Assembly: GCF_009769385.1 (NCBI RefSeq)
Contig: NZ_VKAB01000026.1
Span: 1 to 64,000 of the forward strand
Origin: Saccharothrix deserti
GTDB lineage: Bacteria > Actinomycetota > Actinomycetes > Mycobacteriales > Pseudonocardiaceae
DNA length: 64,000 bases
Reading direction: 5' to 3'
Position 1 is the first letter of the stretch; the number at the start of each line of letters is the position of its first letter. Shown in pieces: positions 53,892-61,754 of the stretch. A program made the translations under genes and the position numbers. Under the pieces are notes generated by a model. That model was given only the letters and a program-made list of their open reading frames with translations, made no database searches and was not told where the DNA came from.

Positions 53892-54486
53892 GCTCCCCTT
53901 GCAGGTGGATGTCGAAGCGGTAGCCGGGAGGGGTGGTCTCCGTCGGGGCGCTCCCGGCGATCCCGGCGATGAGGGTGGCCCGCCGGGCGGGGTCGTCGAT
54001 CGAGGTGAGCACCGGGTCCACGGTGTTGGCCTCCTCCTCGTCGGGGAAGTAGATCCGGGTGACCAGCCGCACCAGCATGCCCCGGCAGAACACCGACACG
54101 TTGAGGTGGGGTGCCTCCCGACCGCCCCCTGCCACCGGCAGTGGACCGGGTTTGACGGTCAGCACCGAGTACCGCCCCTCGGGGTCGGTGGCGCTGCGGC
54201 CGAAACCGCGGAAATCCTTCCACCGCACCGCACCGCGCGGGTCGTCGGGGTGGTCGAACCGGCCGTCCGGGTCGGCCTGCCAGGTCTCGATCACCGCGTC
54301 CGGCACCGGCAGACCCGCGCCGTCGAACACCGTGCCCTCGATCCGGAACGCTCCGGACGTGCCTTCGGGCACTACGTACGGGCCGTCCTCCCACTCGAGG
54401 CCGTGCCTGAAGAACGGGCCGACGGTCTGCGAGGGGGTCGTCTGGAGCCCGCTCAGCTGAAGACCAGTGGACTGGGACTCACTCAT
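53866..54486 (-). CDS. pcaG: Protocatechuate 3,4-dioxygenase alpha subunit
   Basis: 206 residues. Intradiol-dioxygenase fold without the iron ligands, as expected for the alpha subunit: TPSQTVGPFFRHGLEW, then PDAVIETWQADPDGRFDHPD, GRYSVLTVKPGPLP, PHLNVSVFCRGMLVRLVTRI, YFPDEEEAN. It forms the active site together with PcaH. ATG overlaps the pcaH stop by 8 bp. Confidence 0.94.
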   Translation of the reverse strand: MSESQSTGLQLSGLQTTPSQTVGPFFRHGLEWEDGPYVVPEGTSGAFRIEGTVFDGAGLPVPDAVIETWQADPDGRFDHPDDPRGAVRWKDFRGFGRSATDPEGRYSVLTVKPGPLPVAGGGREAPHLNVSVFCRGMLVRLVTRIYFPDEEEANTVDPVLTSIDDPARRATLIAGIAGSAPTETTPPGYRFDIHLQGEHETVFFDL

Positions 54487-55201
54487 CGTCGTCCTCCTCT
54501 TCCAGCGGCGTCGGGTTCTTGCCGCGCAGCACGATGTCCCACTGGAAACCCAGCGCCCACTCGGGCACGGTGGTGGCCAGGTCGAACTTCGCCACCATCG
54601 CCTCGCGGGCCTTGGGGTCGCGGACCGAGTTGAAGATCGGGTCCTGGGCGAACAGCGGGTCGCCCTCGAAGTACATCTGGGTGATCAGCCGCTGGGTGAA
54701 CGCGGTGCCGAACAGCGAGAAGTGGATGTGCGCGGGCCGCCACGCGTTGTCGTGGTTGCGCCACGGGTACGCGCCGGGCTGGATCGTGGTGAACGAGTAG
54801 CGGCCGTCCGAGTCGGTGATGGTGCGGCCGACGCCGGTGAAGTTCGGGTCGAGCGGCGCGGGGTGGCGGTCGGCGTCGTGCCGGTACCGGCCGCCCGCGT
54901 TGGCCTGCCACACCTCCAGCAGGGTGCCCGCGACCGGCCGCCCGTCACCGTCCAGCACGCGGCCGGAGACGATGATCCGCTGGCCCTGCGGCTCGCCGTC
55001 GTGGCCGAGGGTCAGGTCGTTGTCGTTCGCCCCGACCCGGCCCTCGCCGAGCAGCGGACCGGTGATCTCGCCGAGCCGCTGCGGCAGCAGCACGAAGGGT
55101 TTGTGCGGGGCCCGGCCGACGTTGGACTTGTACTCGGGCCAGCTCACCGGGGGGTGCGACGGCGTGTCCGGCCTGTAGGTGTGCGGTCGATAGGTCGGCA
55201 C
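54479..55201 (-). CDS. pcaH: Protocatechuate 3,4-dioxygenase beta subunit
   Basis: 240 residues. The catalytic subunit carries the Fe(III) ligands: Tyr in GGRYRHDADRHPAP, Tyr in PGAYPWRNHDNAW, and the two His in RPAHIHFSLFG. It cleaves protocatechuate between its hydroxyls to beta-carboxymuconate. The Asp/Glu-rich C terminus (EEEDDDE) is short and acidic. GTG 55199-55201 follows AGGAG. It follows pcaJ after 33 bp, the largest gap in the operon. Confidence 0.95.
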   Translation of the reverse strand: MPTYRPHTYRPDTPSHPPVSWPEYKSNVGRAPHKPFVLLPQRLGEITGPLLGEGRVGANDNDLTLGHDGEPQGQRIIVSGRVLDGDGRPVAGTLLEVWQANAGGRYRHDADRHPAPLDPNFTGVGRTITDSDGRYSFTTIQPGAYPWRNHDNAWRPAHIHFSLFGTAFTQRLITQMYFEGDPLFAQDPIFNSVRDPKAREAMVAKFDLATTVPEWALGFQWDIVLRGKNPTPLEEEDDDE

Positions 55202-55234
55202 CGCGTTCTCCTGTTCGTCGTGCCGAGGGGGATT

Positions 55235-55999
55235 TCAGTGCTTCAGCGAGCGCAGGACGGCGAGTTCACGGTCCGTCGGCGGCTCGGTGCGGCCGAGGTC
55301 GTCGGCGAGCTTCAGGTCCCACCCGGTGCGCTCGCGCACGGTCGCCACCTCCACGCCGGGGTGCAGCTGGGTGAGCACCAGTTCACGGGTCCGCGGGTCG
55401 GGCCGCAGCACGCCCAGGTCGGTGATCACCAGCTGCGGTCCGGCGCCGGTCAGCCCCAGCTTCTCCCGCTCGCCCGGCCCGCGGCCGAAGCCGAACGAGG
55501 TGACGAAGTCGACCCGCTCCACGAACGCCCGTTCGGTCTGCCGGACCACCACGACGACCTCGCGGCACGACGCGGCGATCTCCGGCGCGCCGCCCGCGCC
55601 GGGCAGCCGCACGCCGGGGTTGCGGTAGTCGCCGCCGATGACCGTGGTGTTGATGTTGCCGAACCGGTCGAGCTGGGCCGCGCCGAGGAAGCCGACGTCG
55701 ATCCGGCCCGGCTGCAACCAGTAGTTGAAGATCTCCGGCACGCCCACCACGCTGACCGCGGTGTCGGCCAGCACACCGTCCCCGATGGACAGCGGCAGCC
55801 GGTCGGGTTTCGCGCCGATCGTGCCGGATTCGTAGATCAGCACGAGGTTTTCCGCGTGCGTTCGGCGGGCCAGGTTCGCCGCCGTGCTGGGCAGGCCGAT
55901 GCCGACGAAGCACACCGCCCCGTCGCGCAGCGCCCGTGCCGCGGCGACCGTCATCATCTCGTCCGATGTGTAGTCGGTCGTGGGCTTCTGATCGGTCAC
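55235..55999 (-). CDS. pcaJ: 3-oxoadipate CoA-transferase beta subunit
   Basis: 254 residues. The class I CoA-transferase beta subunit has the catalytic Glu in NLVLIYESGTIGAKPDRLPL (ESG motif). Other family text: VGIGLPSTAANLARR, DVGFLGAAQLDRFGNINTT, VDFVTSFGFGRGPGERE. With PcaI it transfers CoA from succinyl-CoA to beta-ketoadipate. The GTG start overlaps the pcaI stop by 4 bp (GTGA). Confidence 0.93.
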   Translation of the reverse strand: MTDQKPTTDYTSDEMMTVAAARALRDGAVCFVGIGLPSTAANLARRTHAENLVLIYESGTIGAKPDRLPLSIGDGVLADTAVSVVGVPEIFNYWLQPGRIDVGFLGAAQLDRFGNINTTVIGGDYRNPGVRLPGAGGAPEIAASCREVVVVVRQTERAFVERVDFVTSFGFGRGPGEREKLGLTGAGPQLVITDLGVLRPDPRTRELVLTQLHPGVEVATVRERTGWDLKLADDLGRTEPPTDRELAVLRSLKH

Positions 56000-56793
56000 G
56001 CGACACTCTCCAGCCACTGCGCGAACTTGTCCCGGTCGCGGCTGATCTCGTCCCACGCCACGTAGAAGTCGTTGTCCCGCACGGAGTAGTCGTGCGCGTA
56101 GGACGGGTGGGCACCGCCCGGCGCCTCGGCGACGTAGTCCACCACCCAGGACGGCAGCACCACCGCGCCCGGCCGCGGCTCCAGCTCGTCCACGATCTCC
56201 TCGACGGTGACCAGCGAACGCGTCGCGGCCAGCACCGCCTCCTTCTGCACCCCCGTGATGCCCCACAGCTGCACGTTGCCGTGCCGGTCCGCGCGCTGGG
56301 CGTGGACGACCGCGGCGTCCAGGCTCAACGCGGCGACCGCGGTCAGCACCTCACCGGTGAACGGGCACGTCACCGAGGCGATGTTGGCCGTCTGGTCGGG
56401 CAGGTCCGTGCCGGTGTAGCCGCGCAGCACCGCGAACGGCAGCCCGGACGCCGCCGCGACGTACCGGTTGGCCATGCCCGCGTGGCTGTGCTCCTCCAGT
56501 TCCAGCGGCCTCGGCCAGCCGTGCTGGACGGCGTCGCGGAACCGGTGCAGCGAGCCGACACCGGGGTTGCCGCCCCAGGAGAACACCAGCTTGCGGGCGC
56601 AGCCGGCGCCGATGAGCTGGTCGTACAGCACGTCCGGGGTCATCCGGACCAGGGTCAGGTCGCGCCTGCCCTGCCGGATCACCTCGTGCCCCGCGGCGAA
56701 CGGGATCAGGTGGGTGAACCCCTCGAAAGCCACGGTGTCGCCGTCACGCACGACGTGCGCCACGGCCTCCGCGAGGGGGGCGATGGTGGCCAA
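55996..56793 (-). CDS. pcaI: 3-oxoadipate CoA-transferase alpha subunit
   Basis: 265 residues and first gene of the operon. CoA-transferase alpha subunit: DGDTVAFEGFTHLIPFAAGHE, DLTLVRMTPDVLYDQLIGAG, then KLVFSWGGNPGVGSLHRFRD and RADRHGNVQLWG. The start codon is TTG (56791-56793), supported by GGAGG five bases upstream; no ATG or GTG fits. No pcaF thiolase or IclR-type pcaR is in the window, so the last pathway step and the regulator are elsewhere. Confidence 0.92.
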   Translation of the reverse strand: MATIAPLAEAVAHVVRDGDTVAFEGFTHLIPFAAGHEVIRQGRRDLTLVRMTPDVLYDQLIGAGCARKLVFSWGGNPGVGSLHRFRDAVQHGWPRPLELEEHSHAGMANRYVAAASGLPFAVLRGYTGTDLPDQTANIASVTCPFTGEVLTAVAALSLDAAVVHAQRADRHGNVQLWGITGVQKEAVLAATRSLVTVEEIVDELEPRPGAVVLPSWVVDYVAEAPGGAHPSYAHDYSVRDNDFYVAWDEISRDRDKFAQWLESVA

Positions 56794-56993
56794 TCCGACC
56801 TCCTGTTGTGCGCGGTCCGAACCGGCGATTCGTGCGGATTTCGTGCGGCGAACGCTATTGAGCGCGCTCGTCGCGGGTCAACGGCCCCTTCCACTGAACG
56901 GAAGCCCGCAACCCCTACGTTCTGAACCGGAAGTGCCGCTGGGACGAACTGATCAGTGTCAGCACGCTCGCGAATCCGATGAAGGGATCGAGC

Positions 56994-58568
56994 ATGTCCA
57001 CACCGCTCACCAGCCGCCGCGCCACCCGGGTGGTCGCCGCGTTGGCCGCGGTCGGCGCAACCGCCCTGGCCACCGGCCTGCTCGGCACGTCCGGTGCGGG
57101 CGCGTCGAGCCACCGCGAGGCGCCGCTGATCGCGGGCGACCCTGCAGTCGACAACACCGACGTCTACGCGTTCGTGAGTCCCGACCACCAGGACACCGTG
57201 ACGCTGATCGCGAATTTCTCACCGTTCCAGGAGCCGAACGGCGGCCCCAACTTCTACCCGTGGGCGACCGACGCGCGGTACGACCTGAACGTCGACAACG
57301 ACGGTGACGCCCGCGCGGACCTCACCTACCGGTTCACGTTCCAGAACGACGACCGGCGCGGCAAGTCCACGTTCCTGTACAACAACGGCGTCGTGGACTC
57401 GTTGGACGACGAGAACCTGCTGTTCCGGCAGACCTACACGCTGGAACTGGTCGACCAGCGCGGCGCGTCCACGAAGCTGGTCCAGAAGGGCAAGGTCGCA
57501 CCGTCCAACACCGGCCCGAAGTCGATGCCGGACTACGCCGCGCTGCGCGACCAGGCCATCACCCAGATCCAGGGCGGCGCGAAGGCGTACGTCGGGCAGG
57601 CCGACGACTCGTTCTTCCTCGACCTGCGGGTGTTCGACCTGCTCTACGGCGCGGACCTGTCCGAGGTCGGGCAGGACACGCTGAAGGGGTTCAACTCCAA
57701 CACCATCGCGTTGCAGGTGCCGAAGGCGTGGGTGGCGTTGAAGGGCGACGCCAAGCGCAACCCGGTCATCGGCGTGTGGGGCGACACCGAACGCCGGTCG
57801 ATGGAGCTCAGCCCCGGCCGCTACCGGGCCCACGGCGAGTGGGTGCAGGTGTCCAGGCTGGGCAACCCGCTGGTCAACGAGGTCGTCGTGCCCGCGGGCC
57901 TGAAGGACACGTTCAACTCGTTGACGCCGGACCAGGACGGCAAGGTCAAGGAGCTGGTCGACCGGGTGACCAACCCGGAGCTGCCGCAGCTGGTCGAAGC
58001 CATCTACAAGATCCCCGCGCCGAAGGGCAGGCGGGACGACCTGGTGGAGATCTTCCTGACCGGTATCACCACCAAGCTCGGCGGCCCCATCAAGGCCGAC
58101 CTGAACTCGCAGGTCAACAACGCCGACGTGGACAAGCGGAGGTTCGTGCCCTCGGAGCAGCTGCGGCTGAACATGTCCGTGGCGCCGGCGGCCGACCCGA
58201 ACCGGCTCGGTGTGCTGGCCAAGGACAACCAGGGCTTCCCGAACGGCCGCAGGCTGTCCGACGACGTGCTGGACATCGGGCTGCAGGCGCTGGAGGGCGC
58301 CGCGGTGAACGGCGTGGTCGAGGCGCTGGCCGCCGGTGACAAGGTCGACGCGAACGAGAACGCGTTCGAGAAGAAGTTCCCGTACGTGGCACTGCCCAAC
58401 AACACCGCGGTCAACACCGGTGGGGCGGAAGTCGCGATCAAGCCGACAGCGGGTGGCGGTGGTCTGCCGACCGCGCCCCTGTTGAGCGGACTACTCGCCA
58501 TCCTGCTGATCGGCGCCGGGGCATGGGTCCTGCGCCACCGTGCCCAGCAGGACTCCCCGACCGAGTAG
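56994..58568 (+). CDS. DUF4331 secreted, membrane-anchored protein
   Basis: 524 residues from ATG 56994 (GAAGGGA upstream; ATG 56979 is weaker). Signal peptide of about 38 residues ends GASS, followed directly by the family's SSHREAPLIAGDPAVDNTDVYAF. Further DUF4331 text: TLIANFSPFQEPNGGPNFYPW, DARYDLNVDNDGDARADLTY. A C-terminal membrane segment (PLLSGLLAILLIGAGAWVLRHRAQ) anchors it outside the cell. Function is unknown for the family. It is followed by a strong terminator, yet the TPR and NicO genes behind it are its usual companions. Confidence 0.88.
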   Translation: MSTPLTSRRATRVVAALAAVGATALATGLLGTSGAGASSHREAPLIAGDPAVDNTDVYAFVSPDHQDTVTLIANFSPFQEPNGGPNFYPWATDARYDLNVDNDGDARADLTYRFTFQNDDRRGKSTFLYNNGVVDSLDDENLLFRQTYTLELVDQRGASTKLVQKGKVAPSNTGPKSMPDYAALRDQAITQIQGGAKAYVGQADDSFFLDLRVFDLLYGADLSEVGQDTLKGFNSNTIALQVPKAWVALKGDAKRNPVIGVWGDTERRSMELSPGRYRAHGEWVQVSRLGNPLVNEVVVPAGLKDTFNSLTPDQDGKVKELVDRVTNPELPQLVEAIYKIPAPKGRRDDLVEIFLTGITTKLGGPIKADLNSQVNNADVDKRRFVPSEQLRLNMSVAPAADPNRLGVLAKDNQGFPNGRRLSDDVLDIGLQALEGAAVNGVVEALAAGDKVDANENAFEKKFPYVALPNNTAVNTGGAEVAIKPTAGGGGLPTAPLLSGLLAILLIGAGAWVLRHRAQQDSPTE

Positions 58569-58574
58569 TCCGGT

Positions 58575-58615
58575 CCCCCTTGGAGGGTTCCCCACCCCTC
58601 CAAGGGGGCTTCTTT
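58575..58615 (+). terminator. Strong intrinsic terminator
   Basis: CCCCCTTGGAGGG / CCCTCCAAGGGGG, a perfect 13-bp stem with an 8-nt loop followed by CTTCTTTTCGTT, starting 7 bp after the DUF4331 stop. The best canonical terminator in the window. Confidence 0.9.
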
Positions 58616-58641
58616 TCGTTCGAGGATCGTTGGAGGCCGCC

Positions 58642-59901
58642 ATGCTCCGGCTCGTCGCCGTCACCGCCGTCGTGGGCGGGATCGCCCTGCTCGTCACGGC
58701 CGTATCTTCTCTGTCCACTTCGGACGCGCCGGCGCAACCGGCAGGCGCGGTGGTGGAAGTCGCCTCGCACCGGACCGTGTCGGCGTTGCAGGACAAGCTG
58801 CGCCGGACGCCGTCGGACGCCGGGGCCTGGGCCGCGCTGGGTTCGGCTTACGTCGAGCAGGCGCGGATCACCGGTGACCCGTCGTACTACGAGAAGGCGA
58901 AGGGTGCGCTGGACACGTCGTTGCAGCACCAGCCTTCCGGGAACGGGTTCGCGCTGGTCGGGCTGGGTGCGTTGGCCAACGCCCGGCACGATTTCGCCGC
59001 CGCCCGCGACTACGGGTCGCAGGCGCAGGCGTTGCTGCCGGACACGGCGGCCGTGTACGGGGTGATGGCGGACGCGTTGACGCAGCTCGGGATGGCTCCC
59101 GAGGCCACGGCGGCGGTGCAGCGGATGTTGGACCTGGAGCCCGGCGTCTCGTCGTTCACGCGGGCGGCTTACGACCTGGAGCAGCGCGGGGACGTGGCGG
59201 GCGCGCGGGAGGCGTTGGAACGAGGGCTGGGTGCGGCGGCGGCTGCTCCCGACATCGTGTTCTGCCGGTACCACCTGGGTGAGCTGGCGTTCGACAACGG
59301 GAACCTGGACGAGGCGCTGTCGCAGTACTCGCAGGGCTTGGTGGTCGATCCGCGGGACGTGATGCTGTTGCAGGGCAAGGCCAAGGTGTCGTTCGCCCAG
59401 GGGTCGCTGGACGAGGCGTTGCGGATGTACTCGGAGCTGGTGCAGCGCACGCCGTTGCCGCAGCTCGTGCACGAGTACGCGAACATGCTGCGTGCGGCGG
59501 GGCGTGACGCTTCGCCGCAGTTCGAGGTGTTGGAGCGGCAGTTCGCGTTGGTGCCGGACGACCTGGCGGCGTCCGTGGTGGCGGCCGACCGGGGTGACGC
59601 GGCGTCGGCGCTGCGGCTGGCGGAGGCCGAGTGGGGACGGCGGCAGCACGTGCTGGTGGCGGACGCGATGGCGTGGGCGCTGCACCTGAACGGTCGGCAC
59701 GAGGAGGCGTTGACGTTCGCCGATCGTGCGGTTTCGGCCGGGTGGCACAACGCCGTGTTCCTGTACCACCGGGGGATGATCCTGGCCGCGTTGGGACGTG
59801 AAGAGGCGGCCGGGGTGCTGGACGAGGCGTTGCGCATCAACCCGCACTTCTCGTTCGTGGACGCGCCGCGCGCCCGTGAGACGTTGGACGGTCTCCGGTG
59901 A
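58642..59901 (+). CDS. Membrane-anchored tetratricopeptide-repeat protein
   Basis: 419 residues. An N-terminal anchor (LRLVAVTAVVGGIALLVTAV) is followed by about ten TPR-like helical pairs, e.g. DAGAWAALGSAYVEQARITG, NLDEALSQYSQGLVVDPRDV, GSLDEALRMYSELVQRTPLP, GREEAAGVLDEALRINPHFS. ATG 58642 follows GGAGG. The stop overlaps the GTG of the NicO gene by 4 bp. TPR proteins scaffold partners; placed between DUF4331 and a metal transporter, it may assemble an envelope complex (inference). Confidence 0.87.
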   Translation: MLRLVAVTAVVGGIALLVTAVSSLSTSDAPAQPAGAVVEVASHRTVSALQDKLRRTPSDAGAWAALGSAYVEQARITGDPSYYEKAKGALDTSLQHQPSGNGFALVGLGALANARHDFAAARDYGSQAQALLPDTAAVYGVMADALTQLGMAPEATAAVQRMLDLEPGVSSFTRAAYDLEQRGDVAGAREALERGLGAAAAAPDIVFCRYHLGELAFDNGNLDEALSQYSQGLVVDPRDVMLLQGKAKVSFAQGSLDEALRMYSELVQRTPLPQLVHEYANMLRAAGRDASPQFEVLERQFALVPDDLAASVVAADRGDAASALRLAEAEWGRRQHVLVADAMAWALHLNGRHEEALTFADRAVSAGWHNAVFLYHRGMILAALGREEAAGVLDEALRINPHFSFVDAPRARETLDGLR

Positions 59902-61364
59902 AGCTCCTCGGCCTGCTTTTGTTGGGCTTGCTGGTGTCGCTGGTGTTCCCGGCTCAGGCCGCGGCGCACCCGTTGGGCAATTTCACGGTCAACCACTACC
60001 ACGGGATCACGGTTCACCCGGACCGGGTGACCGTGCGGGCGGTGGTCGACACGGCGGAGATCCCCACTCTGCAGGAACGACCTGCTGAAGTGGGCGATTA
60101 CGCGTCACGCGAGTGCGCGGCCTTGTCGCAGGCGACATCGGTCGAGGTGGACGGGCGGGCCGTGCCGGTCGAGGTGCGGTCGAGCGCGGTCGAGTTCCCT
60201 CCCGGTGACGCGGGGCTGGCCACCACCAGGCTGACGTGCGTGGTCGAGGCTCCGGCGTCCGGTTCGACGGTGGCTGTTCGCGCCGGTTATCGGGACGACC
60301 GGATCGGGTGGCGCGAGATGACGGCGGTGGGCGACGGGGTGGCGTTGCTGGACCCGCCCGTGCCCGGCGTGAGCGTGACGGGTGAGCTGCGCGCGTACCC
60401 GGACGACCTGCTGTCGGACCCGTTGGACGTGCGCTCGGTGGTGCTGAAGGTCGGTCCCGGTTCGTCGGCGCCGGTGGCCGGTGGCACCGTGGGCGGTTCG
60501 TCCCTGCTGACCGCGGCCACGGCGACTTTCACGTCGTTCGCCGGCGCCCAGGACCTGACGCCTCTGGTGGGTGTGCTGGCGGTGCTGTTGTCGCTGGTGC
60601 TGGGTGCTTCGCACGCGGCGCTGCCGGGTCACGGCAAGACCGTCATCGCCGCCTACCTGGCGGGTCGGGCGGGAACCCCTCGTGACGCCCTGGTGGTGGG
60701 CGCGACCGTCACCCTGACCCACACGGCCGGTGTGCTGGTCCTGGGGCTGCTGATCAGTGCGACCAGTGCGGTGGCGGGTGATTCGGTGCTGCGCTGGCTG
60801 GGCGTGGTCAGCGGCCTGCTGGTGACCGCGATCGGCGTCACCCTCCTGCGCAGCTCACTACGCCAGCGCCGCCCGGTCCTGGTCAGCCACGGTCACGCCC
60901 CTCCCCCAGCCGACGACACCGCACACGGTCACGGTCATGGGCACGGTCATGGGCACGGTCATGGGCACGGACATGGGCACGGCCACGGGCACGGACATGG
61001 GCACGGCCACGGGCATGGGCATGGGCACGGCCACGGGCATGGGCATGGGCACGGCCTGGGTCGAACCAACCTGATCGGCATGGGCGTGGCCGGCGGCCTG
61101 GTGCCCAGCCCATCGGCGCTGGTCGTCCTGCTGGGCGCGGTGGCGCTGGGCCGAACCTGGTTCGGGGTGCTGCTCGTCCTCGGCTACGGCCTGGGCATGG
61201 CCGCCACCCTCACCACTGTGGGCCTGATCCTGGTCCGCCTGCGAGACCGCCTGGCCGCCGTCGAACGCTTCCGGGACCGCTTCACCGCCCTGCCCACCAT
61301 CACCGCGGCCCTGGTCCTGCTGGTCGGCATCGGCCTGGCCGTGCGTGCCGCGTTGGGGCTCTGA
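59898..61364 (+). CDS. NicO-family nickel/cobalt transporter with (His-Gly)22 linker
   Basis: 488 residues. Signal peptide (ends AQAAA), then an extracytoplasmic domain (HPLGNFTVNHYHGITVHPDRV) with an N-terminal His cluster. The membrane part has NicO/RcnA features: LGASHAALPGHGKTVIAAYLAGR, ATVTLTHTAGVLVLGL, MGVAGGLVPSPSALVVLLGAV. Between membrane segments lies an uninterrupted run of 22 His-Gly pairs (DNA 60924-61055), a metal-binding loop far longer than RcnA's. GTG 59898 overlaps the TPR gene stop. Probable role: nickel, cobalt or other divalent-metal efflux or handling. Confidence 0.88.
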   Translation: MKLLGLLLLGLLVSLVFPAQAAAHPLGNFTVNHYHGITVHPDRVTVRAVVDTAEIPTLQERPAEVGDYASRECAALSQATSVEVDGRAVPVEVRSSAVEFPPGDAGLATTRLTCVVEAPASGSTVAVRAGYRDDRIGWREMTAVGDGVALLDPPVPGVSVTGELRAYPDDLLSDPLDVRSVVLKVGPGSSAPVAGGTVGGSSLLTAATATFTSFAGAQDLTPLVGVLAVLLSLVLGASHAALPGHGKTVIAAYLAGRAGTPRDALVVGATVTLTHTAGVLVLGLLISATSAVAGDSVLRWLGVVSGLLVTAIGVTLLRSSLRQRRPVLVSHGHAPPPADDTAHGHGHGHGHGHGHGHGHGHGHGHGHGHGHGHGHGHGHGHGHGHGLGRTNLIGMGVAGGLVPSPSALVVLLGAVALGRTWFGVLLVLGYGLGMAATLTTVGLILVRLRDRLAAVERFRDRFTALPTITAALVLLVGIGLAVRAALGL

Positions 61365-61365
61365 T

Positions 61366-61580
61366 CACCCGGCTCCCACATGACGACCTGCTCACCGCGC
61401 AACGCGTGCTCGACGACGCGACTGCGAGCCCGTGCGGCGTCCGCGAGGTGGGCGAGCACGTGACCCCGCGTCCACCCGGGCAGCAGCGACGGTTCCGCGA
61501 CCTGGGCGTCGGTCAGGTCGGCGATCACCTGGAGCAGACGCCGGTGCGCCTCGGCCACGGCGTCGAGGGGTGGCTTCACA
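61366..61580 (-). pseudogene. Truncated maleylpyruvate isomerase-family (MDMPI N-terminal) gene
   Basis: About 70 codons read as the N-terminal DinB-like helix bundle of mycothiol-dependent maleylpyruvate isomerases: LDAVAEAHRRLLQVIADLTD, then VAEPSLLPGWTRGHVLAHLA with the metal-binding His, and ALRGEQVVMWEPG. Resemblance ends at the stop of the convergent NicO gene; the remaining helices and the C-terminal domain are missing. Non-functional. Confidence 0.65.
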
Positions 61581-61754
61581 CCACCCGATCGTAGCCACGC
61601 GCGGTCGCCCGCGGTGGGTTCAGCGCACCACCGCTGAACCATCCAGCCGCCCACCGCCGACACCGCGCACTCGCGGGCGAGTCCGGTCTGCCGTGTCCGA
61701 GTGGACCACTCCGGTGTGTTGGAGTGGTCCACTCGGGTCGAGCACGTGGCCAGG

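Noticed and set aside
60858..61113. Minus-strand frames rich in Met-Pro and Ala-His repeats
   Set aside because: They are the reverse reading of the (His-Gly)22 coding repeat in the NicO gene.
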